Source of the DNA: Syntrophomonas sp. UBA4911
Lineage (GTDB): Bacteria > Bacillota > Syntrophomonadia > Syntrophomonadales > Syntrophomonadaceae
NCBI GenBank assembly: GCA_002398105.1
Contig: DHCD01000091.1
Coordinates: 77,857 to 85,468, forward strand
Length of the DNA stretch: 7,612 bases
Direction: 5' to 3'
Numbering within the stretch: the stretch's first letter is position 1; each line of letters starts with the position of its first letter. A program made the translations under genes and the position numbers. Below the pieces are notes generated by a model that was given only the letters and a program-made list of their open reading frames with translations, was not told the origin of the DNA and did not search any database. Below are positions 1 to 6,111 of the stretch, piece by piece.

Positions 1-159
1 CAAAAACGCGAACCCAAATACGCGGTAAGAACTTATAACCGCTGTAAAATATGTGGACGGCCCCGGGCGTATATGCGCAAATTTGGCATGTGCAGGATTT
101 GTTTTAGGGAGCTGGCCCACAAGGGAGAGCTGCCAGGAGTTACTAAATCTAGCTGGTAG
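1..159 (+). CDS. rpsN: 30S ribosomal protein S14, zinc-binding (type Z) form, 5'-partial
   Basis: Frame 1 is open from the first base to TAG at 157-159 and gives 52 residues. The usual type Z S14 has 61, so about nine N-terminal residues lie upstream of the window. Two CxxC pairs (visible residues 15/18 and 31/34, in CKICGRP and CRICFRE) form the structural zinc site of the short S14. The C-terminal end, GELPGVTKSSW, is typical of this family. S14 binds the 3' major domain of 16S rRNA in the head of the small subunit. It is the first visible gene of the spc-type cluster and is followed after 24 bases by rpsH. Only the 5' truncation by the window edge is unusual. Identification is very secure. 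Confidence 0.97.
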   Translation, partial: QKREPKYAVRTYNRCKICGRPRAYMRKFGMCRICFRELAHKGELPGVTKSSW

Positions 160-170
160 GTCGATAAAAA

Positions 171-176
171 GGAGGT
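171..176 (+). promoter_or_regulatory. rpsH ribosome binding site that decides the start
   Basis: GGAGGT lies 7 bases before ATG 184 but only 1 base before the in-frame TTG at 178. The spacing therefore selects ATG 184 over TTG 178 and over the second ATG at 190. Confidence 0.85.
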
Positions 177-183
177 ATTGAGT

Positions 184-582
184 ATGGTCATGACTGATCC
201 CGTAGCCGATTTCTTAACCAGAATAAGAAATGGTAACATGGTCATGCATGAAACCGTTGAGGTACCCGGTTCCAGACTGAAAATAGGAATAGCTGGAATC
301 CTGAAAGATGAAGGGTACATCAAGGATTATGAATATATAGCAGATGGCAAACAGGGAATTATCAGGATATACCTCAAGTATGGTCCGAACCGGGAAAAGG
401 TTATTACCGGACTTAAGAGGATAAGCAAACCCGGCCTCAGAGTGTATGTCAAAAAAGATGAGATTCCCAAAGTTTTGGGTGGACTGGGTACAGCCGTGAT
501 ATCCACCTCCCAGGGGCTAATGACCGATAAAAAGGCTAGAAAAGCCGGTTTAGGCGGCGAAGTAGTATGCTATATATGGTAG
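184..582 (+). CDS. rpsH: 30S ribosomal protein S8
   Basis: This 132-residue protein begins MVMTDPVADFLTRIRNGN, the classic N-terminus of bacterial S8. It also carries the conserved C-terminal block ISTSQGLMTDKKARKAGLGG followed by GEVVCYIW. S8 is a primary binder of helix 21 of 16S rRNA in the platform of the 30S subunit and is needed for central-domain assembly. An in-frame TTG at 178 could extend it by two residues, but the GGAGGT at 171-176 is far too close to serve it. Starting at ATG 184 gives the family's usual length. In Escherichia coli, S8 represses the spc operon by binding mRNA near rplE, which would lie upstream of this window, so that control cannot be judged here. Confidence 0.97.
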   Translation: MVMTDPVADFLTRIRNGNMVMHETVEVPGSRLKIGIAGILKDEGYIKDYEYIADGKQGIIRIYLKYGPNREKVITGLKRISKPGLRVYVKKDEIPKVLGGLGTAVISTSQGLMTDKKARKAGLGGEVVCYIW

Positions 583-600
583 CTGAAGGAGGAGAAGATA

Positions 601-1140
601 GTGTCAAGAATCGGTAGAAAACCTATCAGTCTACCTGCAGGCGTAAAGGTAACGATAGATGGCAATATGGTAACGGTACAGGGCAGCAAAGGCACCCTGG
701 CCCAGATGATACCAGATGAAATTGCTGTAACCCAGGAAGATAATCAGATCCTGGTGCAAAGAGCAGGCGATGATAAGAAACGACGTGCTTATCATGGGCT
801 TTCCCGAGCCTTGATTGCCAATATGGTTGAGGGAGTTACCAACGGTTTCGAGAAAAAATTGGAATTGGTAGGCGTAGGCTACAGAGCTCAAATGCAAGGG
901 AAAAAGCTGGTGATAAACATTGGGTTCTCCCATCCGGTTGAAGTAGATGCTCCGGAGGGAATAGAATTTGAAGTTCCTGCTCCAACCAAAATCACCATAA
1001 AAGGCATTAACAAACAACTGGTTGGTAATACCGCCGCTCACATTCGCGCCATCAGAAAGCCTGAGCCTTACAAAGGCAAAGGTATAAAATATGAAAACGA
1101 GGTCGTCAGGCGCAAAGCTGGTAAAGCCGGCGGCAAGTAA
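601..1140 (+). CDS. rplF: 50S ribosomal protein L6
   Basis: The 179-residue product starts MSRIGRKPISLPAGV and contains the L6 C-terminal signature PEPYKGKGIKYENE followed by a basic lysine- and glycine-rich tail. L6 has two repeated alpha/beta domains (roughly residues 1-80 and 85-170). It binds domain VI of 23S rRNA near the sarcin-ricin loop and the base of the factor-binding stalk. The length matches the usual 175-180. The start is GTG at 601, 8 bases after AAGGAGG (586-592). It follows rpsH by 18 bases and precedes rplR by 22 bases. No anomalies are seen. Confidence 0.97.
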   Translation: MSRIGRKPISLPAGVKVTIDGNMVTVQGSKGTLAQMIPDEIAVTQEDNQILVQRAGDDKKRRAYHGLSRALIANMVEGVTNGFEKKLELVGVGYRAQMQGKKLVINIGFSHPVEVDAPEGIEFEVPAPTKITIKGINKQLVGNTAAHIRAIRKPEPYKGKGIKYENEVVRRKAGKAGGK

Positions 1141-1146
1141 GGCAGG

Positions 1147-1158
1147 AAGGAAGTGATC
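1147..1158 (+). promoter_or_regulatory. Extended Shine-Dalgarno of rplR
   Basis: AAGGAAGTGATC matches the complement of the conserved 16S rRNA 3' end (AAGGAGGTGATC) at 11 of 12 positions. The core lies about 9 bases before the TTG start at 1163 and supports that weak start codon. Confidence 0.7.
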
Positions 1159-1162
1159 AGGC

Positions 1163-1528
1163 TTGATTAAAAAGGTTAGCAGGAATGTGTTGAGACAGGG
1201 AAAACACAACCGGATTCGCAGGAAAATAGCCGGAACCGGTGATATCCCCAGACTCTGCGTATATAAAAGCCTTAATCATATATATGCCCAGGTTATAGAT
1301 GATGAACAGGGAAAGACCCTGGCGGCAGCATCTACCCGGGATAAAGAACTGGGGGATTTGGCTTCCAAGACCAGCACCGAGGCGGCGAAAGCGGTGGGAA
1401 ACAATATAGCTGTACGGGCTAAAGCAAAAGGTATTGACAAAGTAGTCTTTGACCGCAGCGGATACAAATATCACGGACGTATTGCAGCTCTGGCGGAAGC
1501 AGCCAGAGAAAGCGGACTTGAATTCTAA
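1163..1528 (+). CDS. rplR: 50S ribosomal protein L18
   Basis: The 121-residue protein has the basic N-terminus of L18 (MIKKVSRNVLRQGKHNRIRRK), then PRLCVYKSLNHIYAQVIDD and the C-terminal blocks VVFDRSGYKYHGRIAAL and AARESGLEF. All are conserved in bacterial L18 of about 120 residues. L18 binds 5S rRNA and, with L5, docks it into the central protuberance of the 50S subunit. The start is TTG at 1163. No in-frame ATG or GTG would keep the conserved N-terminus, and an unusually long Shine-Dalgarno match lies just upstream. It is 22 bases after rplF and 30 bases before rpsE. Confidence 0.96.
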   Translation: MIKKVSRNVLRQGKHNRIRRKIAGTGDIPRLCVYKSLNHIYAQVIDDEQGKTLAAASTRDKELGDLASKTSTEAAKAVGNNIAVRAKAKGIDKVVFDRSGYKYHGRIAALAEAARESGLEF

Positions 1529-1558
1529 CATCAATCTACATGAGTTAGGAGGGACACG

Positions 1559-2062
1559 ATGATTGAAAAGGAACAGGCCGGCCCGGAACTGATTGAAAAA
1601 GTGGTCAACGTAAGAAGGGTGGCCAAGGTTGTAAAAGGCGGACGGAGATTCAGCTTCAGCGCTCTGGTCGTAGTTGGTGATGGCGCAGGCAAGGTTGGTA
1701 CCGGCAAAGGCAAGGCTACCGAAGTACCGGAAGCCATTCGCAAAGCGGTTGAAAGTGCTAAAAAGGACATGATAGAAATACCGCTGATTGATGAAAGAAC
1801 CATTCCTCACTCTATCTTAGGCAGGTTTGGCGCTGGTGAAGTGCTCCTCAAACCGGCATCGGCTGGTACCGGGGTTATTGCCGGCGGACCGGTCAGGGCA
1901 GTTCTGGAAGCTGCCGGGATAAAGGATATACTTACTAAATCACTGGGATCTGCCAATGCCAACAATATGGTGCACGCTACCATGGAAGGACTGAGAGGCC
2001 TGAAAAGGGTGGAGGATGTTGCCAGACAACGAGGCAAAAGCATAGAAGAGATTACCGGCTAG
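1559..2062 (+). CDS. rpsE: 30S ribosomal protein S5
   Basis: The product has 167 residues. The N-terminal double-stranded-RNA-binding-like domain contains the S5 signature, with VRRVAKVVKGGRRFSFSALV at about residues 18-37 followed by VVGDGAGKVGTGKGKA. The C-terminal domain carries ASAGTGVIAGGPVRAVLEAA and a SANANNMV segment. S5 sits at the mRNA entry side of the 30S body and affects decoding fidelity. In known bacteria, changes in the VKGGRR loop give spectinomycin resistance; here the loop looks wild-type. The start is ATG 1559, preceded by AGGAGGG at 1547-1553. The stop codon overlaps the Shine-Dalgarno of rpmD. Confidence 0.97.
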   Translation: MIEKEQAGPELIEKVVNVRRVAKVVKGGRRFSFSALVVVGDGAGKVGTGKGKATEVPEAIRKAVESAKKDMIEIPLIDERTIPHSILGRFGAGEVLLKPASAGTGVIAGGPVRAVLEAAGIKDILTKSLGSANANNMVHATMEGLRGLKRVEDVARQRGKSIEEITG

Positions 2063-2074
2063 GAGGGTCTGGAC

Positions 2075-2260
2075 TTGGCTAAACAGTTGAAGATAACATG
2101 GGTCAAAAGCTTTATTGGCTGTCCCGAAACCCAGCGCGCTACGGTCAGAAGCCTGGGATTTAAAAAGCTGCAGCAAAGTGTAGTCAAAAATGATTGCCCG
2201 GAAATACGCGGGCAGATTAACAAAATTAATCACCTGTTAAAAGTTGAAGAACTGGATTAG
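2075..2260 (+). CDS. rpmD: 50S ribosomal protein L30
   Basis: The product is 61 residues, close to the usual 58-62 of bacterial L30. It contains the diagnostic IGCPETQRATVRSLGF block at about residues 14-29 and ends in LLKVEELD. L30 is a small ferredoxin-like-fold protein bound to 23S rRNA. The start is TTG at 2075, 7 bases after AGGAGGG (2061-2067), which itself overlaps the last two bases of the rpsE stop codon. Close packing suggests co-translation with rpsE. Two cysteines are present but do not form a recognisable metal site. Confidence 0.95.
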   Translation: MAKQLKITWVKSFIGCPETQRATVRSLGFKKLQQSVVKNDCPEIRGQINKINHLLKVEELD

Positions 2261-2277
2261 GTGAGGGAGGTCTTAAA

Positions 2278-2718
2278 GTGAAACTGGAAGAACTAAAATC
2301 TCCCCCTGGCGCGACCAAACGTGTCAAGAGAGTGGGTCGGGGTATAGGCTCCGGACATGGGAAGACTTCAACCCGCGGACATAAAGGGCAGAAATCCCGC
2401 TCCGGCGGCGGCACCAGACTTGGTTTTGAAGGGGGCCAGATGCCCTTACAGAGGCGATTGCCTAAACGTGGGTTTACCAATATATTTAAGAAAGAATATG
2501 CTATTGTCAACATCAAGGATCTAAATAGATTTGAAGATGGCAGCGAGATAACCCCTGAAGTACTGCAAAACGCAGGATTGATCAATGCCGTTAAAGACGG
2601 TGTAAAAATCCTGGGTCATGGGGAACTGGAGAAGAAATTAACTATCCGGGTCCACAAAATAAGCAGGCAGGCAGAAGAAAAAGTAACTGCCCGGGGTGGC
2701 AGAGTTGAGGTGATTTAA
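2278..2718 (+). CDS. rplO: 50S ribosomal protein L15
   Basis: The 146-residue product has the very glycine- and lysine-rich extended N-terminal arm of L15, with GRGIGSGHGKTSTRGHKGQK at about residues 20-39. It continues with GFEGGQMPLQRRLPKRGF, and the globular C-terminal domain ends GRVEVI. The arm threads into 23S rRNA, and L15 is a late assembly protein of the 50S subunit. The start is GTG 2278 behind GGGAGGT (2265-2271). The stop TAA shares its last base with the ATG of secY (TAATG), so translation of the two is probably coupled. Length and motifs are ordinary. Confidence 0.96.
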   Translation: MKLEELKSPPGATKRVKRVGRGIGSGHGKTSTRGHKGQKSRSGGGTRLGFEGGQMPLQRRLPKRGFTNIFKKEYAIVNIKDLNRFEDGSEITPEVLQNAGLINAVKDGVKILGHGELEKKLTIRVHKISRQAEEKVTARGGRVEVI

Positions 2719-3983
2719 TGCTGGGGTCTTTGGGGCAAGCACTTAAGGTAGGAGACCTGAGATTTAAATTACTGTTCACCTTATTTATGCTGCTGGTATT
2801 TCGTATCGGGGCCCATGTACCAGTGCCGGGTATAAACCCGGAGGCTTTGAATCAGCTTCTTAGCGGCCAGCTGTTCGGGTTCTTCGATATAATTTCCGGA
2901 GGAGCGTTCAAACGCTTCAGTATATTTGCCATGAGCATAACCCCGTATATTAATGCATCAATTATAATGCAGCTATTGACGGTGGTGGTACCGAAACTGG
3001 AGGAACTGAAAAAAGAGGGCGATGAAGGACGCAAAATCATTGCTCAGTACACCCGTTACGGTACGATAGTGCTGGGGTTCATCCAGGCCATGGGCATGTC
3101 TGTTGCTCTGGGCAAGAGTGGCGCCATAATAAATCCGAGTTTTGGCTCTTACCTGATAATCGCCGTTTCTCTCACCGCTGGCACCGCCATTTTGATGTGG
3201 ATTGGTGAAATAATAACGGAAAAGGGTATAGGAAATGGTATATCTCTGATAATCTTTGCCGGTATCGTATCCCGGCTGCCCAGCCAGATAGCCGGTGTGG
3301 GACAGGAGCTGTCCGGTGGAATTATCGGAGCCTTTAACATATTGCTGTTTATAGTAATAGCTCTGGCAATTATCGTAGCCATTATTTGTGTTAATGAGGG
3401 CCAGAGAAGGCTGCCGGTGCAATATGCCAAGAGAGTAGTGGGACGCAAGCTCTATGGAGGGCAGAGCACTTTCCTGCCCCTTAAGGTCAATGCTGCCGGT
3501 GTTATACCGATAATATTCGCCATGTCCCTGATGATGTTTCCAGCCACCATCGGTTCATGGATGAGTCCGGAATCTGGGTTTAACCAGTTCTTAAAGGAAT
3601 ATTTCGATTTTGGCAGTGCTCTTTATAACATACTGTACGCTGTCTTAATAGTATTTTTCACTTATTTCTATGTAGCCATAATATTCAACCCTATGGACGT
3701 AGCGGATAATATCAAGAAATACGGTGGATTTATCCCGGGAATCAGGCCGGGTCGGCCCACCGCAGAATATATTGATAGAGTACTGTCCCGGTTGACCCTG
3801 GCGGGAGGAGTATTTTTGGCTCTGATTGCAGTATTGCCGAACTTTGTTATTGACCTAACCGGGGTAACCAGCCTCTGGTTCGGCGGTACTTCACTATTGA
3901 TCGTGGTCGGGGTTGCGCTGGATACTATGAAGCAGATTGAATCGCACCTGCTGCTGCGCAGTTATGAAGGCTTTGTAAAATAG
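2718..3983 (+). CDS. secY: Protein translocase subunit SecY
   Basis: This 421-residue integral membrane protein is the channel-forming subunit of the SecYEG translocon, which moves unfolded proteins across or into the cytoplasmic membrane. Ten hydrophobic segments are visible, near residues 17-35, 70-91, 113-132, 144-163, 171-187, 204-225, 257-279, 300-323, 357-377 and 386-401. Family marks include GAHVPVPGIN after segment 1, ITPYINASIIMQLL in segment 2, ITEKGIGNGISLIIF at segment 5, RRLPVQYAKRVVGR in cytoplasmic loop C4 and FIPGIRPGRPTAEYI in loop C5, where SecA and ribosomes contact SecY. The start overlaps the rplO stop by one base, with GAGGTGAT inside the rplO end as its ribosome binding site. 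It lies 12 bases before adk. Confidence 0.98.
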   Translation: MLGSLGQALKVGDLRFKLLFTLFMLLVFRIGAHVPVPGINPEALNQLLSGQLFGFFDIISGGAFKRFSIFAMSITPYINASIIMQLLTVVVPKLEELKKEGDEGRKIIAQYTRYGTIVLGFIQAMGMSVALGKSGAIINPSFGSYLIIAVSLTAGTAILMWIGEIITEKGIGNGISLIIFAGIVSRLPSQIAGVGQELSGGIIGAFNILLFIVIALAIIVAIICVNEGQRRLPVQYAKRVVGRKLYGGQSTFLPLKVNAAGVIPIIFAMSLMMFPATIGSWMSPESGFNQFLKEYFDFGSALYNILYAVLIVFFTYFYVAIIFNPMDVADNIKKYGGFIPGIRPGRPTAEYIDRVLSRLTLAGGVFLALIAVLPNFVIDLTGVTSLWFGGTSLLIVVGVALDTMKQIESHLLLRSYEGFVK

Positions 3984-3991
3984 GAGATGAT
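3982..3991 (+). promoter_or_regulatory. adk ribosome binding site that decides the start
   Basis: AGGAGATGAT overlaps the secY stop. Its GGAG (3983-3986) abuts the in-frame ATG at 3987 with no spacing, but stands 9 bases before GTG 3996. GTG 3996 is therefore the likely initiator. Confidence 0.8.
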
Positions 3992-3995
3992 TTTA

Positions 3996-4643
3996 GTGAA
4001 CATAGTACTTATGGGTCCTCCCGGTGCCGGAAAAGGAACTCAGGCCGAGTTTATAAAAAAACAGTACCCTATCCCCCATATTTCAACCGGGGATATGTTC
4101 CGGGACGCTGTCGGCCGCGGTACTGAACTGGGTAAGGAAGCCAAAAAGTACATGGACGCCGGGAAACTGGTGCCCGACGAAGTAACCATTGGCATAGTAA
4201 AAGAGAGGCTGGCTGAAAGCGACTGTAAGGGCGGTTTCTTATTGGATGGTTTTCCACGGACCATCATTCAGGCCGAGGCTCTGGATCGGGTTTTGGGAGC
4301 TGCGGGCAGAAAAATTGAAGCTGCCATCAATATAGCCGTTCCCAATGAGATTCTGATTGAACGTATGGCGGGAAGGGTCAGCTGCCAGGAATGTAAAGCG
4401 GTCTATAACCTTAACTCCAACCCTCCTGCGCACCAGGGAATCTGTGATAAATGCGGGGGCCAACTGGTACAGCGCAGTGATGACCGGGGTGATACCGTAG
4501 CCAAAAGATTGGATGTTTATCTGGAACAGACCAACCCGCTGCTTGATTATTACGATAAACAGGGTGTGCTGTATGAGGTAGACGGTGACCGTGATAGTGC
4601 GGAAGTTTTTGCCGATATTAAGAACCTTCTGGAGAAGCTTTAA
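3996..4643 (+). CDS. adk: Adenylate kinase, zinc-lid type
   Basis: Adenylate kinase interconverts ATP + AMP and 2 ADP in the cytoplasm. From GTG 3996 the protein has 215 residues. It shows the P-loop GPPGAGKGT (7-15), the AMP-binding STGDMFR, the LDGFPRT motif with Arg88, and Arg127, Arg160 and Arg171 in the positions known from Bacillus adenylate kinases. The lid carries Cys130, Cys133, Cys150 and Cys153, a four-cysteine structural zinc site; B. subtilis has Asp at 153. An in-frame ATG at 3987 would add three residues but directly abuts the GGAG, and residue numbering agrees with the family only for GTG 3996. The TAA overlaps the map ATG (TAATG). Confidence 0.96.
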   Translation: MNIVLMGPPGAGKGTQAEFIKKQYPIPHISTGDMFRDAVGRGTELGKEAKKYMDAGKLVPDEVTIGIVKERLAESDCKGGFLLDGFPRTIIQAEALDRVLGAAGRKIEAAINIAVPNEILIERMAGRVSCQECKAVYNLNSNPPAHQGICDKCGGQLVQRSDDRGDTVAKRLDVYLEQTNPLLDYYDKQGVLYEVDGDRDSAEVFADIKNLLEKL

Positions 4644-5410
4644 TGATTATTATCAAGACCCGGGAAGAAATAGGGCAAATGCGGGCGGCAGGGCAGGCCG
4701 TAGCCAAAATTCTGGAATTACTGCAAGCTAATATCAGACCGGGTGTAAATACCGGGACGTTAAATGCCATAGCTGAAGAAGAATGCAAAAAACGCCAGGC
4801 TATACCGCTTTTTAAAAATTATCCCCATCCGCGGGCAGGGAAAAACCCTTTCCCCGCAGCCATCTGTGCTTCCGTTAATGAGGAAGTTGTGCATGGCATA
4901 CCGGGAACCAGGGTACTCAAGGAAGGGGATATTATAAGTATCGATTTTGGTCTGTTACTGGATGGCTATGCTGGTGATGCGGCCATAACCGTTCCGGTAG
5001 GAGAAGTCAGTGAAGAAGCTTTACGCTTAATCCGGTATACGGAGAAAACGTTGTTCAAGGGCATTCACGAAGCTAGAAACGGTAATCGGTTAGGCCAGGT
5101 TTCCCATGCTATTCAGAAATATGCCGAAGAACATGGTTTCTCTGTAGTGCGCGATTTTGTAGGTCATGGAATTGGCCGCAGGATGCATGAAGATCCGCCG
5201 GTACCTAATTACGGCAAATCTGACCGAGGACCGGTCTTGAAAGAAGGCATGACTATAGCTATCGAACCTATGCTCAATATAGGAACCTATAATGTATATA
5301 CCCAAGCCGATGACTGGACGGTAGTTACCCGGGATGGCAGTTTATCAGCCCATTTTGAACACACGATTGCCATCACTGACCGTGGTCCTGAGATTCTCAC
5401 CTTGAGATAA
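4643..5410 (+). CDS. map: Methionine aminopeptidase, type I
   Basis: This cytoplasmic metalloenzyme removes the initiator methionine from nascent proteins whose second residue is small. The 255-residue product has the pita-bread fold. All five metal ligands are visible: Asp101 (SIDFG), Asp112 (GYAGDAA), His175 (VGHGIGR), Glu208 (AIEPM) and Glu239 (HFEHT). The catalytic histidines are His84 (VVHGIPG) and His182 (RRMHEDP). There is no N-terminal zinc-finger extension, so it is the minimal type Ia form. The ATG overlaps the adk stop by one base, with GGAG at 4631-4634 inside adk, so translation is probably coupled. Placement next to infA and ribosomal genes fits its cotranslational role. Confidence 0.97.
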   Translation: MIIIKTREEIGQMRAAGQAVAKILELLQANIRPGVNTGTLNAIAEEECKKRQAIPLFKNYPHPRAGKNPFPAAICASVNEEVVHGIPGTRVLKEGDIISIDFGLLLDGYAGDAAITVPVGEVSEEALRLIRYTEKTLFKGIHEARNGNRLGQVSHAIQKYAEEHGFSVVRDFVGHGIGRRMHEDPPVPNYGKSDRGPVLKEGMTIAIEPMLNIGTYNVYTQADDWTVVTRDGSLSAHFEHTIAITDRGPEILTLR

Positions 5411-5411
5411 T

Positions 5412-5419
5412 GGGGGTGA
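5412..5419 (+). promoter_or_regulatory. Ribosome binding site of the KOW-domain gene
   Basis: GGGGGTGA follows the map stop directly. It is 6 bases before an in-frame ATT (5426) and 18 bases before the first in-frame ATG (5438), so it fits the ATT better. Confidence 0.5.
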
Positions 5420-5425
5420 CCAGAG

Positions 5426-5722
5426 ATTTTAGAAACTATGCTGGGTAAAGTTGTGTATTCTAAAAATGGTCGCGATAAAGGGAGAATGTTTGTAATTGTC
5501 GAGGTAGTGAACGAACGTTTTGTTCTTCTGGCTGACGGTGACCTTAGAAAAATTGAAAACCCCAAGGTCAAAAACATCAAACATCTTCAAATAACCAGAA
5601 TGCAGGCAAATGATGTTCTTACCTGTCTTAGCAGGGGAGAAAAGCCTGACAACCATATCATCAGGAAGAATCTGAAAAGGTTGCAGGAGGCTGGAGAATT
5701 AGATGGGAAGGAGGTCTGGTAA
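5426..5722 (+). CDS. KOW-domain RNA-binding protein, L14e-like (function unknown)
   Basis: A small protein whose N-terminus, GKVVYSKNGRDKGRMFVIVE, is a KOW motif. A beta-rich stretch with LLADGDLRKIENPK and NIKHLQ follows, then a mostly polar, probably helical C-terminal third. This matches the KOW/L14e-like RNA-binding family found in Firmicutes between map and infA (B. subtilis ybzG has this position). It presumably binds rRNA or a ribosomal component, but no function is established. The start is uncertain. ATG 5438 gives 94 residues but lacks a spaced ribosome binding site and leaves only two residues before the KOW glycine. ATT 5426 gives 98 residues (reading M/I-LETMLGKVV) and stands 6 bases after GGGGGTGA. 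An in-frame TGA at 5417 rules out longer forms. The stop directly abuts the infA ATG. The existence of the gene is secure; the start is about even. Confidence 0.85.
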   Translation: MLETMLGKVVYSKNGRDKGRMFVIVEVVNERFVLLADGDLRKIENPKVKNIKHLQITRMQANDVLTCLSRGEKPDNHIIRKNLKRLQEAGELDGKEVW

Positions 5723-5941
5723 ATGGCTAAGGATGATGTTATAGAGGTTGAGGGGAAGGTACTCGAACCGCTGCCCAACGCCATGTTCAGGGTGGAATTG
5801 GAGAATGGCCATAAAGTCCTCGCCCATATTTCTGGCAAAATGCGTATGAACTTTATCAGAATACTACCCGGTGACCGTGTTATGGTGGAATTGTCACCCT
5901 ATGACCTGAACCGCGGCAGGATTATATACCGTTTTAAATAA
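5723..5941 (+). CDS. infA: Translation initiation factor IF-1
   Basis: The 72-residue product is of exactly canonical length. It begins MAKDDVIEVEGKVLEPLPN and includes the S1-like OB-fold segments MFRVELENGHKVLAHISGKM and PGDRVMVELSPYDLNRGRI, ending IIYRFK. IF-1 sits in the A site of the 30S subunit during initiation and works with IF-2 and IF-3. The ATG follows the stop of the KOW gene with no gap. A full AAGGAGGT (5708-5715) lies 7 bases upstream, inside the end of that gene. Identification is very secure. Confidence 0.98.
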   Translation: MAKDDVIEVEGKVLEPLPNAMFRVELENGHKVLAHISGKMRMNFIRILPGDRVMVELSPYDLNRGRIIYRFK

Positions 5942-5976
5942 GAAGTTTTTCAGTGTTATTTAAGGAGGTAAATACA

Positions 5977-6090
5977 GTGAAGGTAAAACCGTCGGTTAAG
6001 CCCATGTGTGAGAAGTGCAAGATAATCAAGCGCAAGGGAAAAGTAATGGTTATTTGCGAGAATCCCAAGCATAAACAGGTACAAGGCTAA
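5977..6090 (+). CDS. rpmJ: 50S ribosomal protein L36, zinc-binding form
   Basis: A GTG start at 5977 behind AAGGAGGT (5962-5969) opens a 37-codon frame reading MKVKPSVKPMCEKCKIIKRK and onward, ending KHKQVQG. Cys11, Cys14, Cys27 and His32 form the structural zinc ribbon of the classic short L36, which binds 23S rRNA near the base of the 50S subunit. The length is exactly the family's 37 residues. It is 35 bases after infA, the longest gap in the window, and 21 bases before rpsM, in the standard infA-rpmJ-rpsM order. Its small size makes it easy to miss in automatic calls. Confidence 0.97.
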   Translation: MKVKPSVKPMCEKCKIIKRKGKVMVICENPKHKQVQG

Positions 6091-6111
6091 AAAAGCGGGA
6101 GGTGAAAAAAT

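Noticed and set aside
178..183. Two-codon N-terminal extension of S8 from TTG 178
   Set aside because: The TTG is one base after the Shine-Dalgarno. ATG 184 has proper spacing and gives the family's length and N-terminus.
631..1209. Antisense open frame of 192 codons opposite rplF
   Set aside because: Same reasoning: it shadows a fully conserved gene and resembles no protein family.
1157..1810. Antisense open frame of 217 codons opposite rplR and rpsE
   Set aside because: It lies entirely opposite two secure ribosomal genes, has no recognisable domain and no clear ribosome binding site. It is a by-product of codon usage on the coding strand.
3897..3926. Possible internal promoter for adk inside the secY end (TTGATC, 18-base spacer, GATACT)
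   Set aside because: Each hexamer matches the sigma-A consensus at only 4 of 6 positions, and the site lies in conserved SecY coding sequence. This is expected by chance.
5942..5976. The longest gap (35 bases, infA to rpmJ) as a terminator or leader
   Set aside because: It contains no stable inverted repeat. The T-run lacks a GC-rich stem, and the rest is the rpmJ ribosome binding site.
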